A stretch of DNA of 64,000 nt from Mycolicibacterium tusciae JS617. GTDB taxonomy: Bacteria > Actinomycetota > Actinomycetes > Mycobacteriales > Mycobacteriaceae. Where the stretch lies: assembly GCF_000243415.2 (NCBI RefSeq), contig NZ_KI912270.1:2976001-3040000 (forward strand). The letters are read 5' to 3'. Positions 43,354-51,227 of this stretch are shown one piece after another (positions within the stretch are counted from its first letter, which is position 1; every line of letters starts with the position of its first letter). The position numbers were made by a program, and so were the translations under genes. The notes under the pieces were generated by a model. It made no database searches and had not been told where the DNA came from. It saw only the letters and a program-made list of their open reading frames with translations.

Positions 43354-43709
43354 GGATAACGGGCCATGGCATCCCAGAAGGCGTTGTCGTCGCGACCCAT
43401 GCTTCGGTCCGCCTCTTCGCGTAACCCTGCTGCTCGCTGGTGGATGTAATGCCCGGTTGAGCGCGGCATCTGCCCAGGCCCGTACACGCCGCGTCGAATC
43501 CGGCGGACCCGACCGCGTCGCATTTCGGTGCGCAGCGCATCGGACACCGTCTTCGATGCGCGGCCGGGGATCGCAAAGCCCTGGTACTCGAGCTGTTCGA
43601 TCAGCTCAAAGATGGACGCCGAACCGTGGATGTCGAGGTTTACTGTGAGCATGTAGCGGAGCTCGGTGCCCTGCAGCACTTTTCGCTGCGGGATTCTCGA
43701 AGTCGTCAT
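43350..43709 (-). CDS. small winged-helix-like hypothetical protein
   Basis: A 119-residue protein from ATG 43709 (MTTSRIPQRKVLQGTELRYM). The middle, SIFELIEQLEYQGFAIPGRA followed by SDALRTEMRRGRVRRIRRGVYG, looks like a winged helix-turn-helix of the kind that ends in 'GRG.Y', so a DNA-binding role is plausible. A longer frame to 43853 would start inside the REP-like repeat and was not preferred, though it would add residues encoded by that repeat. Family not recognised. Confidence 0.6.
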   Translation of the reverse strand: MTTSRIPQRKVLQGTELRYMLTVNLDIHGSASIFELIEQLEYQGFAIPGRASKTVSDALRTEMRRGRVRRIRRGVYGPGQMPRSTGHYIHQRAAGLREEADRSMGRDDNAFWDAMARYP

Positions 43710-43822
43710 GGCACGACCGTGGCACTCCGCAGTGACATTTTCAGGCGTCCCGGGTGCAGGTGCGTCTGCGCCTGTGGATAGCTTGGGGGCGGCAGCTGGG
43801 CCTCCCGGACCAATGTGACATC

Positions 43823-43904
43823 GTGCCAAGCTCATAGCGACTTTGTCGCTCAACTACTACCGCCGCCACCAACGTCAGCGACTTTGTCGCTCAGAGCTTG
43901 GCAC
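43823..43904. repeat. REP-like 82-bp repeat, copy B (intact)
   Basis: Ends form a 19-bp terminal inverted repeat with two mismatches (GTGCCAAGCTCATAGCGAC against the complement of the right end). Inside are two identical small palindromes, AGCGACTTTGTCGCT, separated by a CAACTACTACCGCC-type spacer. A shared flank (CCTCCCGGACCAA at 43801) precedes it and CACCTACATATGCCCC follows. No coding capacity; it could fold as a cruciform or double hairpin. Confidence 0.85.
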
Positions 43905-43992
43905 CACCTACATATGCCCCCAGAGGACCTGCCTCAGCGCAGGTACGACACGAACGCGGGAACCCGCCAATTCCCGGCGTCCAAGGTGTCCC

Positions 43993-44016
43993 GGCCTCCC
44001 GGCCTCCCGGCCTCCC
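43993..44016. repeat. 8-bp tandem repeat GGCCTCCC x3
   Basis: Three perfect tandem copies directly before the flank of repeat copy C. Likely a slippage tract; copy B has one unit at the same relative position. Confidence 0.7.
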
Positions 44017-44032
44017 GGACCAACGTGACTTC

Positions 44033-44042
44033 GTGCCAACCT
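44033..44042. repeat. REP-like repeat copy C, left 10 bp (split by IS110)
   Basis: GTGCCAACCT, the left end of a third repeat copy. Its remaining 72 bp are at 45558–45629; 10 + 72 gives exactly the 82 bp of copy B. The upstream flank CTCCCGGACCAACGTGACTT also matches copy B. Confidence 0.82.
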
Positions 44043-44112
44043 AATGGGATTTGATCGGCGCGTCGTTGGCGAACTTTCGAGGGTGTTGGCGAGACGCTGA
44101 TTGGGTGAGCCG

Positions 44113-44242
44113 CTGGCCGGTGAGCACTTTGCCAACCTGGAACGGTCGTTGATTCCTACTGTAGAGATCGCGCCCCGGCCAGTTGGTGGCCACCTGTAGT
44201 GCTACTGGGATGTCGTGCCGATTTGAGCACTTATCCATTAGG
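44113..44242 (+). ncRNA. candidate IS110 bridge RNA (target and donor guide loops)
   Basis: Target loop: CTGGCCGG (44113–44120) pairs perfectly with CCGGCCAG (44175–44182); the 5' side of the loop has TGCCAACCT (44130–44138), identical to the left target plus core CT at 44034–44042. Donor loop: CTGGGATGTC (44205–44214) is identical to the right end of the element including the first core base (45547–45556), and CCATTAG (44235–44241) is the reverse complement of core CT plus the first five left-end bases (44041–44047); between them GTGC…GCAC can close a small hairpin. The right-target guide is unclear. Exact RNA ends are not known. Confidence 0.6.
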
Positions 44243-44311
44243 TCGCAACTGGGTGCCTCAGGCTCGACAGGGTGGCTGTGCCACCACAGATCGAGGAGGA
44301 AGGGTGAGGTG

Positions 44312-45535
44312 ATGTTGTTTGTCGGCGATGACTGGGCCCAAGACCATCACGACGTGTACTTGATGGATGAGGAGGGCGCTCGGTTCGCGGCTCGGCGACT
44401 CCCCGAAGGGTTGACCGGTATCGGGCGGCTGCACGAGATGATCGCTGCCCATGGCGAAGATCCCGGCGAGGTGATCGTGGGGATCGAGAAAGACCACGGT
44501 CTGTGGGTGGGCGCGTTGGCCGCCAGCGGCTATCAGGTGTATGCGATCAATCCGATGGCGGTCGCGCGTTACCGTGATCGACACAGCGTCTCGGGGGCGA
44601 AATCCGATGGCGCCGATGCGAAATTGTTGGCCGACCTGGTACGCACCGATCGGCACAACCATCGCCTTCTGGTCGGAGACAGCGATCAGGCCGAGTCGAT
44701 CAAGGTGTTGGCGCGGGCACATCAGAATCTGATCTGGACTCGAGCACGTCAGATCAGCATGTTGCGTGCGGGGTTGTTGGAGTATTACCCGGCGGCGTTG
44801 CAGGCGTTCCCCAATCTCGGCGACCGTGATCGCGACCGCGATGCTCTGGCGGTGTTGGGCCGTGCCCCCACGCCGGGTCAGGGTGCCCGGCTAAGCCTGA
44901 GCAAGATCGCCGCAGCGCTCAAAGCGGGTGGGCGCCAACGCGGTATCGATGAACGCGCCCGTGAGATCCAGGCCCTGCTGCGCGGCCAGCAGCTGCACGC
45001 ACCTGCAGCCGTGACGGCAGCCTACGGGGCCGCCACCAGCGCCTCGGTGAACATCGTGGTCGAGCTGACCAATCAGATCAGCGCGGTGGAAACCGAACTG
45101 GCTGAGCATTTTAGGACGCACCCGGACGCCGACATCTACCTCTCCCTGCCAGGACTCGGTGTCATCCTCGGCGCCCGGGTGCTCGGTGAGTTCGGGGACG
45201 ACCCGAACCGATTCACCGACGCTAAGTGTCGCAAAAACTACGCCGGAACCTCACCGGTAACCGTGGCTTCTGGCCGAAAACGTGCCGTCCTGGCCCGACA
45301 CGTGCGTAACCGACGGCTCTACGACGCGCTCGACCGCTGGGCCTTCGCCACCCTCAAATGCAGCCCCGGTGCCCGCGCCTTCTACGACCACCACCGCGCC
45401 GCCGGCGACACCCACCACAAAGCACTGCGCGCTCTGGCCAACCGACTCGTCGGAATCCTGCACGGTTGCCTACGCCACCACACGCCCTATAACGAAGACA
45501 CCGCCTGGGCACACCGCCTGCCCGCCGCCGCTTGA
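44312..45535 (+). CDS. IS110-family transposase (DEDD recombinase)
   Basis: A 407-residue transposase. The N-terminal RuvC-like DEDD domain begins MLFVGDDWAQDHHDVYLMDE (first Asp), continues with VIVGIEKDHGL (Glu) and SGAKSDGADAKLLADL (two Asp). The C-terminal Transposase_20 domain includes LSLPGLGVILGARVLGE and KNYAGTSPVTVASGRKRAV, whose Ser region is expected to be catalytic. The start at 44312 was chosen over 44183 because the longer frame would translate the guide-RNA region; GAGGAGGAAGG precedes the ATG. It looks intact, so the element may be active. Confidence 0.93.
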   Translation: MLFVGDDWAQDHHDVYLMDEEGARFAARRLPEGLTGIGRLHEMIAAHGEDPGEVIVGIEKDHGLWVGALAASGYQVYAINPMAVARYRDRHSVSGAKSDGADAKLLADLVRTDRHNHRLLVGDSDQAESIKVLARAHQNLIWTRARQISMLRAGLLEYYPAALQAFPNLGDRDRDRDALAVLGRAPTPGQGARLSLSKIAAALKAGGRQRGIDERAREIQALLRGQQLHAPAAVTAAYGAATSASVNIVVELTNQISAVETELAEHFRTHPDADIYLSLPGLGVILGARVLGEFGDDPNRFTDAKCRKNYAGTSPVTVASGRKRAVLARHVRNRRLYDALDRWAFATLKCSPGARAFYDHHRAAGDTHHKALRALANRLVGILHGCLRHHTPYNEDTAWAHRLPAAA

Positions 45536-45557
45536 CAACTAAAAAGCTGGGATGTCT

Positions 45558-45629
45558 CGCAGCGACTTTGTCGCTCAACTACTACCGCCGCCACCAACGT
45601 CACCGACTTTGTCGCTCAGAGCTTGGCAC
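45558..45629. repeat. REP-like repeat copy C, right 72 bp (split by IS110)
   Basis: Continues copy C after the element: contains AGCGACTTTGTCGCT, the AACTACTACCGCCGCC spacer, CCGACTTTGTCGCT and the right inverted end GAGCTTGGCAC. The flank CACCTATATATGCCCC matches copy B with one base change. Confidence 0.85.
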
Positions 45630-45670
45630 CACCTATATATGCCCCAAGAGACCAGCCGTACCCCAAGTAC

Positions 45671-46072
45671 TCACTCCAGTTCGGCGAGAGCCTTGCGGGC
45701 TGCCTCCAGTTCGGCCTCCAGTGCAGCGACCTTGGCCGCCTGCTGGGAGCGCGCCTCCTCGATCAACTCGTCGATCGGGGCGGAAAGATCCTCGTGCAGT
45801 TCCTTCGCGGCGCGGGAGACCGCGGCGGCCGCGACCGCAAGATTGCGTGCTCGATACGTGCTGCCGTGCTTCAGTTCGGCCCGCCATTCGCCGTCGGCGG
45901 TACCGGTGACCGTGAGGGTCAGCTCGAGCGTCTTGGGCTTCTTGCCGGCCGGCTTCTTGGCCGGAGCCTTCTTTGGCTTCTCTTCGACCGGGTCTTCCAC
46001 GGGCGGAACCACCGCGTGCGGCGTGTCGGAATAGATGGACTGCGCTTCGGGTGCCAAGGTATCTACGGACAT
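45671..46072 (-). CDS. DUF6319-like charged protein
   Basis: A 133-residue protein from ATG 46072. The N-terminal half is a Pro/Lys/Ala linker (KPKKAPAKKPAGKKPKTLE), the middle a small beta region (LTLTVTGTADGEWRAELKHG) and the C-terminal third a helical, Ala/Glu-rich coiled coil. The layout fits DUF6319 proteins of actinobacteria; function unknown. The basic Lys/Pro/Ala segment could bind nucleic acid. Confidence 0.65.
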   Translation of the reverse strand: MSVDTLAPEAQSIYSDTPHAVVPPVEDPVEEKPKKAPAKKPAGKKPKTLELTLTVTGTADGEWRAELKHGSTYRARNLAVAAAAVSRAAKELHEDLSAPIDELIEEARSQQAAKVAALEAELEAARKALAELE

Positions 46073-46111
46073 GGCTCCATTAGAACACATGTTCGATAGA
46101 AGGAGTCCCGC

Positions 46112-46708
46112 TCAGCGCAGGACCGTCTGCACCGCGTACTCGACCACTACATCGAGATCGTCGCCGAGGTTGCCTGCCAGCCACTGTTGGGCCAATTCGG
46201 CCATCGCGCCGGTGTACAGGGCGGCACCCACTTGTGCCGCAACGGGATCCGAGCCAGGGTTCAGCCGCCAACCTTCGGTCAGCACGCCCTCGCGAAGCAG
46301 ATCCTGCGTCGCCTTCCGACGCGCTGCGAGAACCGGATTGGCTCGCGCATCGGTGAACAGGATCCGGCCGCGGCGCGGGTCGGCCGAACTGAACCCGAGG
46401 ACCGCGGCGATACCTGCCCGCGTCCGATCCCGAAGTGACTCACCAGACGCGGTGATCGCCGCCTCGACCTCGGCGCCCAACAACGCGCTGACTTGGTCGT
46501 AGACCGCACCGAGCAGATCGTCGGTGTCGGCGAAGCTCTCGTAGAAGTACCGGGTGTTCAGTCCGCACTCACGACACACCGACCGTACGGCTATGGCGGC
46601 CTCACCGCCGTCACCAAACAGGCGGAACGCGGCATCGATCAGCTGCGCTCGCCGTTCGGCGCGGCGGTCGATCAGCGGCACGCCGGCCCATCGGGTCGGA
46701 CTGGACAT
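46112..46708 (-). CDS. TetR family transcriptional regulator
   Basis: A 198-residue TetR regulator with HTH at about residues 30–60 (AIAVRSVCRECGLNTRYFYE) and a mostly helical ligand domain. It is divergent from the MpaB-type oxygenase gene; the 97-base gap holds a strong palindrome, so it probably represses that gene and itself. Confidence 0.9.
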   Translation of the reverse strand: MSSPTRWAGVPLIDRRAERRAQLIDAAFRLFGDGGEAAIAVRSVCRECGLNTRYFYESFADTDDLLGAVYDQVSALLGAEVEAAITASGESLRDRTRAGIAAVLGFSSADPRRGRILFTDARANPVLAARRKATQDLLREGVLTEGWRLNPGSDPVAAQVGAALYTGAMAELAQQWLAGNLGDDLDVVVEYAVQTVLR

Positions 46709-46765
46709 CAGCCCAGAGTAAGCCCGCGGCGGCCAACTCTGGTCACATCCGTATCCAACTAGTAT

Positions 46766-46787
46766 TCTGGTTACAGATGTGACCAGA
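46766..46787. promoter_or_regulatory. palindromic operator between tetR and mpaB-like gene
   Basis: A 22-bp dyad with arms TCTGGTTACA and TGTGACCAGA (one mismatch). A second half-site GGTCACATC lies at 46741–46749. TAGTAT (46761–46766) at the edge would serve as a –10 for the plus-strand gene, so binding would block it. Confidence 0.65.
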
Positions 46788-46804
46788 CTTCAGAAGGGAA
46801 CGCC

Positions 46805-47797
46805 GTGGACCTGCCGCACCAGATGGTCGGGCAATTCGTGAACCAGCGCTTTGACGAGGTAGTGCGCAAGCACTTCTTCAAGGGCATGGAGTTCGCCGCG
46901 CCCGTTGGCGATCCCGGGTGGTTCGGACCTGGCAGTGCCGTCTGGCATGTGCATTCCCACATGCATGCGCTGATCTTCGGCCTGCAGTGCGCGGCGTACC
47001 TCGAGCGGCTGGACCCGTCGATCTACTGGATGGGCATGCACCATTCACGCCTGGTCAAGCGCGATAAAGAAACAGGGATCGCCGTCCCCGAGATCGATGC
47101 CAGGGGCGCCTCGGTGCGGCTCGGCCACTCGGTCGCATTCTTCATCGGGACCGCATACGGATCGACCGAAACCGCCGAGCGGCTCGCAAAATCTGTTCGC
47201 TCGATGCACCACACCATCAAGGGCACCCGCCCCGACGGCGCCACCTACGACGCCGACGATCCCCAGTGGCTGCGCTGGAATTACGCCACGGTGGTCTGGG
47301 GCCTGGCCACCGCGCACGAGCTGTATCACCCGAACCCGCTGCGCGGTAAGAAGATCGACGACTATTACGGCGAGTTCGTCCGCGTCGGACATGCACTCGG
47401 CGGCACCGACCTGCCCACCACCAAGGCCGACACCCTGGACTGCCTGAAGTCGTATCTGCCCAGGCTGGCCGTCACGCATGGCATGGCGATGTCCACCGGA
47501 CCCAACCTCCCGATGCCGCACAGCGTCGTCGACTGGGCGATCCGCGACACGATGCCGAAGTGGGCCAAGGAACTGATCTCGCATCGCGACCCCAACATCG
47601 TCGAACGCACGGCAAGGCGCGCCGCGGTGTGGAGCATCATCAACGGCTTGCACCTGGCGGCGGGCACGGCGCCGGAGTTCCGCCAAGCCCAGGCCAGGGT
47701 CAAGTCGGGGACGACGGTCAAGCACACGCTGCCGACCTACGCCCCCGGCGACGACCCGGTGCGCAGCCGCGATGAAGTGGAGCACAGCTTCGCGTGA
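46805..47797 (+). CDS. MpaB/rubber-oxygenase-like DUF2236 protein
   Basis: A 330-residue all-helical DUF2236 protein. GDPGWFGPGSAVWHVHSHMH near residue 45, MHHSRLV and WNYATVVWGLATAHELYH contain the histidines and Arg expected to bind haem in this family (latex oxygenase and MpaB relatives). GTG start at 46805, after AGAAGGG. No signal peptide. It probably oxidises a hydrophobic substrate under TetR control; 59 bases before the UbiB kinase gene. Confidence 0.85.
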   Translation: MDLPHQMVGQFVNQRFDEVVRKHFFKGMEFAAPVGDPGWFGPGSAVWHVHSHMHALIFGLQCAAYLERLDPSIYWMGMHHSRLVKRDKETGIAVPEIDARGASVRLGHSVAFFIGTAYGSTETAERLAKSVRSMHHTIKGTRPDGATYDADDPQWLRWNYATVVWGLATAHELYHPNPLRGKKIDDYYGEFVRVGHALGGTDLPTTKADTLDCLKSYLPRLAVTHGMAMSTGPNLPMPHSVVDWAIRDTMPKWAKELISHRDPNIVERTARRAAVWSIINGLHLAAGTAPEFRQAQARVKSGTTVKHTLPTYAPGDDPVRSRDEVEHSFA

Positions 47798-47856
47798 GAC
47801 TGTGACCCGATCCACACGTTTTCGCGGCTCATCGCCATTTTTGAGACACTGGCCCC

Positions 47857-49203
47857 ATGAGTACGACGAAACCACGCGACGTGGCCAAACTGGACCGGGT
47901 ACCGCTGCCGGTCGAGGCCGCCCGGATCGGCGCGACGGGTTGGCAGATAACCCGCACCGGCGCGCGAGTCGTCACCACGCTCGCCGGCAAGGGCTCGCTG
48001 CAGCAGAAGATCATCAAGCAGGTCCCGCAGGCGTTCGCTGATCTCGGACCCACCTACGTCAAGTTCGGCCAGATCATCGCGTCGAGCCCCGGTGCTTTCG
48101 GCGAGCAGATGAGCCGCGAGTTCCGCAGCCTGCTCGATGCCGTACCGCCGGCCGACGAAGACGAAGTGCACAAGTTGTTCAAGGAGGACCTCGGCGACGA
48201 CCCGTCGAACCTGTTCGCCAGCTTCGACGAGAAACCGTTCGCATCGGCCTCGATTGCCCAGGTGCACTACGCGACCCTGCACAGCGGCGAGGAGGTCGTC
48301 GTCAAGATCCAGCGGCCCGGCATCCGTCGCCGTGTCGCCGCCGATCTGCAAATCCTGAAACGTGGTGCGCGGCTTGTCGAATTCGCCAAGCTCGGCCAGC
48401 GACTGTCGGCGCAGGACGTCGTCGCGGACTTCGCGGACAATCTCGCCGAGGAGCTGGACTTCCGGCTCGAGGCGCAGTCGATGGACGCATGGGTGTCCCA
48501 CATGCACGCCTCCCCGCTGGGCAAGAACATCCGAGTGCCGCAGGTCTACTGGGACCTGACGAGCGAGCGGGTGCTCACGATGGAGCGGGTTTCCGGCCTC
48601 CGCATCGACGACGCCGCGGCGATCCGCAAGGCCGGGTTCGACGGCACCGAGCTCGTGAAGGCCTTGCTGTTCAGCGTCTTCGAGGGCGGGCTGCGGCACG
48701 GCCTGTTCCACGGCGATCTGCACGCGGGCAATCTGTTCGTCGACCCCGACGGCAAGATCGTGTTTCTCGACTTCGGCATCATGGGCCGCGTCGACCCCCG
48801 CACGCGTTGGCTGCTGCGCGAGCTGGTCTACGCGCTGCTGGTCAAGAAGGACCACGCTGCCGCGGGCAAGATCGTCGTGCTGATGGGCGCGGTCGGCACC
48901 ATGAAGCCCGAGGCCGAGGCCGCGAAGGATCTGGAGAAGTTCGCGACGCCGCTGACCATGTCGTCGTTGGGCGATTTGAGCTATGCCGAGATAGGTAAAC
49001 AACTTTCGACGCTGGCCGACGCGTACGACGTCAAGCTGCCGCGCGAGCTGGTGCTGATCGGCAAGCAGTTCCTTTACGTGGAGCGCTACATGAAGCTGCT
49101 CGCACCGAAGTGGCAGATGATGACCGACCCGCAGTTGACGGGGTACTTCGCCAATTTCATGGTCGAGGTCAGCAGGGAGCACACCGAAGAAGTCGAGGCG
49201 TAA
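47857..49203 (+). CDS. ABC1/UbiB family atypical kinase
   Basis: A 448-residue protein at the position of M. tuberculosis Rv0647c. UbiB motifs: the KxGQ motif in YVKFGQIIASSPGAFGE, the Ala-rich loop ASASIAQVHYA, the VVVKIQRPG strand with the ATP-site Lys, EELDFRLEAQSM, and the catalytic HGDLHAGNLFVDPDGK and LDFGIMG. UbiB-type proteins are ATPases acting on isoprenoid lipid metabolism and membrane biology. The lipG gene starts directly after its stop, so the two are coupled. Confidence 0.93.
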   Translation: MSTTKPRDVAKLDRVPLPVEAARIGATGWQITRTGARVVTTLAGKGSLQQKIIKQVPQAFADLGPTYVKFGQIIASSPGAFGEQMSREFRSLLDAVPPADEDEVHKLFKEDLGDDPSNLFASFDEKPFASASIAQVHYATLHSGEEVVVKIQRPGIRRRVAADLQILKRGARLVEFAKLGQRLSAQDVVADFADNLAEELDFRLEAQSMDAWVSHMHASPLGKNIRVPQVYWDLTSERVLTMERVSGLRIDDAAAIRKAGFDGTELVKALLFSVFEGGLRHGLFHGDLHAGNLFVDPDGKIVFLDFGIMGRVDPRTRWLLRELVYALLVKKDHAAAGKIVVLMGAVGTMKPEAEAAKDLEKFATPLTMSSLGDLSYAEIGKQLSTLADAYDVKLPRELVLIGKQFLYVERYMKLLAPKWQMMTDPQLTGYFANFMVEVSREHTEEVEA

Positions 49204-50103
49204 GTGGACATCCGCACCGGCACCGCCAGGTCGGGCGACCTCGATATCTATTACGAGGACATGGGCGACCCGAACGACCCCGCAGTCCTGCTCATCATGG
49301 GACTCGGTGCGCAATTATTGTTGTGGCGCACCGACTTCTGCGAGAAGCTCGTCAACCAGGGGCTGAGGGTCATCCGCTACGACAATCGCGACGTCGGCCT
49401 GTCGTCCAAGGTGACCGGGCAGCACTCCGGTGCTCCCCTGCTGCCGAGGATGGCGCGCTCGTTCCTCGGACTGCGTAGCCCGGCGGTCTACACGCTCGAG
49501 GATGTGGCCGATGACGCCGCCGCACTCCTGGACCACCTGAAGATCGACACGGCCCATATCGTCGGAGCGTCGATGGGCGGCATGGTCGCGCAGGTTTTCG
49601 CCGCACGCCATGACGTGCGCACCACGACGCTGGCCGTGATCTTCTCGAGCAACAATCAACCGGTATTGCCGCCGCCCGCGCCAAAACACCTGCTGGCCAT
49701 TCTGCAACGGCCCAAGGACGCGACCCGCGACGCGATCATCGAGAACGCCATCCGGGTCAGCCGCATCATCGGCAGTCCCGGCTATCCCGCACCCGAGGAC
49801 CGGATCCGCGCCGAGGCCATCGAGGGCTACGACCGCTCCTACTATCCGGCCGGTATCGGCCGGCAGTTCGCCGCGATCATGGGCAGCGGCAGCCTGCTGC
49901 ACTACGACCGCCGGATCACCGCGCCGACGGTGGTCATCCACGGCAAGGCCGACAAGCTGATGCGGCCGTTCGGCGGACGTGCCGTCGCCCGCGCGATCAA
50001 GGGTGCCCGCCTGGTGCTCTTCGACGGCATGGGCCACGAGTTGCCGCGCGAACTATGGGACGACATCGTCGGTGAACTGAAGACGAATTTCGCAGCCGCG
50101 TAA
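49204..50103 (+). CDS. lipG: alpha/beta hydrolase LipG
   Basis: A 299-residue esterase/lipase-like hydrolase: LLIMGLGAQLLLWRTDFCEK oxyanion region, YDNRDVGLS, nucleophile elbow IVGASMGGMVAQ (Ser near residue 120), VIHGKADKLM and the His in FDGMGHELPRE. GTG start abuts the UbiB stop. The order UbiB–LipG–mmaA methyltransferases matches M. tuberculosis, supporting the symbol. In M. tuberculosis LipG is described as a phospholipase/thioesterase; a role in mycolate metabolism is inferred from location. Confidence 0.9.
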   Translation: MDIRTGTARSGDLDIYYEDMGDPNDPAVLLIMGLGAQLLLWRTDFCEKLVNQGLRVIRYDNRDVGLSSKVTGQHSGAPLLPRMARSFLGLRSPAVYTLEDVADDAAALLDHLKIDTAHIVGASMGGMVAQVFAARHDVRTTTLAVIFSSNNQPVLPPPAPKHLLAILQRPKDATRDAIIENAIRVSRIIGSPGYPAPEDRIRAEAIEGYDRSYYPAGIGRQFAAIMGSGSLLHYDRRITAPTVVIHGKADKLMRPFGGRAVARAIKGARLVLFDGMGHELPRELWDDIVGELKTNFAAA

Positions 50104-50259
50104 AGAATTTACGACTGCGTAAAGGCTGTGATCCTGCCCTCCTGACTGGATGCGTAGCGCAATAGGCGTTACATTCGAAGCCGATGCTCAGGGCTTTGCG
50201 AGCTGTCAACGTTGATGACGGCGGAGCTGCTGATTCGCCCCGGAAAGGCACCGAGCTAA

Positions 50260-51129
50260 ATGGCTGTTGCACGCAAGTTAGAACCGCACTTCGAAGACGT
50301 CCAGGCGCATTACGACCTGTCCGACGAATTCTTCCGGCTCTGGCTGGACCCCAGCCAGACCTACAGCTGCGCCTATTTCGAGCGCGACGACATGACGCTG
50401 GAAGAAGCGCAACTGGCCAAAATCGACCTCGCGCTGGGCAAGCTGGGCCTGCAGCCCGGGATGACGCTGCTCGACGTCGGTTGCGGCTGGGGTTCGACCA
50501 TGATGCGAGCCATCGAGCGCTACGACGTCAACGTCATCGGACTCACCTTGAGCGAGAACCAAAAGGCCCATGTGGAACGGATTTTCGCGAAATCCGACAG
50601 TCCGCGCGACAAGCAGGTGCGGCTGCAGGGCTGGGAGCAGTTCGACGAGCCCGTTGACCGCATCGTGAGCATCGGGGCGTTCGAACACTTCGGCTTCGAC
50701 CGCTACGCCGACTTCTTCAAGATGGCCTACGCCGCGCTGCCCGACGACGGCGTCATGCTGCTGCACACCATCACCGCGCTGACGCTGCCGCAGATGGCCG
50801 ACCGCAAGATTCCGCTGACCTTCGAGGTGGCGCGGTTTGTGAAGTTCATCCTCACCGAGATCTTCCCGGGTGGGCGCCTGCCGTCGATCGAGAAGGTCTC
50901 CGAGTACGCGACTCCGGCCGGGTTCACGCTGACCCGCCGCCAGTCGCTGCAACTGCACTATGCGCGCACTCTGGACACCTGGGCCGGGGCGCTCGCGGCG
51001 CACAAGGACCAGGCAATCGCTGTGCAGTCCGAAGAGGTCTACAACCGTTATATGCACTACCTAACGGGCTGCGCGCACGGCTTCCGCACTGGCTATATCG
51101 ACGTCCACCAATTCACACTCGCCAAGTAG
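50260..51129 (+). CDS. mmaA2: mycolic acid cyclopropane synthase/methyltransferase (MmaA2-like)
   Basis: A 289-residue SAM-dependent methyltransferase acting on meromycolate chains. Motifs: [35 protein letters not shown] site [10 protein letters not shown] (near residue 73), [11 protein letters not shown] and [13 protein letters not shown], and [11 protein letters not shown]. The C-terminal half ([11 protein letters not shown]…[19 protein letters not shown]) is closest in memory to MmaA2, but related CmaA/MmaA1 proteins are similar, so the subtype is provisional. No signal peptide. It is followed 98 bases later by mmaA4. Confidence 0.85.
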   Translation: MAVARKLEPHFEDVQAHYDLSDEFFRLWLDPSQTYSCAYFERDDMTLEEAQLAKIDLALGKLGLQPGMTLLDVGCGWGSTMMRAIERYDVNVIGLTLSENQKAHVERIFAKSDSPRDKQVRLQGWEQFDEPVDRIVSIGAFEHFGFDRYADFFKMAYAALPDDGVMLLHTITALTLPQMADRKIPLTFEVARFVKFILTEIFPGGRLPSIEKVSEYATPAGFTLTRRQSLQLHYARTLDTWAGALAAHKDQAIAVQSEEVYNRYMHYLTGCAHGFRTGYIDVHQFTLAK

Positions 51130-51227
51130 GCGTCGAATTAGGGCGTGAACCGCGCCAAACGCTAGGGTGTACGACCAGATACACGTGACGATCCGTACAC
51201 GTCACCAGGAAGGCCAACTAGCGAATC

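Larger units (their letters stand above)
44041..45555 (+). mobile_element. IS110-family insertion sequence (1515 bp)
   Basis: Boundaries were fixed by rejoining the two parts of the split 82-bp repeat: left target TGCCAAC, core CT (44041–44042), element, then core CT again (45556–45557) and the right target. There are no terminal inverted repeats and no duplication beyond the CT core, as expected for IS110 elements, which use a DEDD transposase and a circular intermediate. The long 5' non-coding end (about 270 bp) and short 3' end (20 bp) match the IS110 (not IS1111) subgroup, in which the left end encodes the bridge RNA. Confidence 0.85.

Noticed and set aside
44183..44311. N-terminal extension of the IS110 transposase to 44183
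   Set aside because: It would translate the donor-guide region; IS110 transposases begin at the DEDD strand, and the ATG at 44312 has a good ribosome-binding site.
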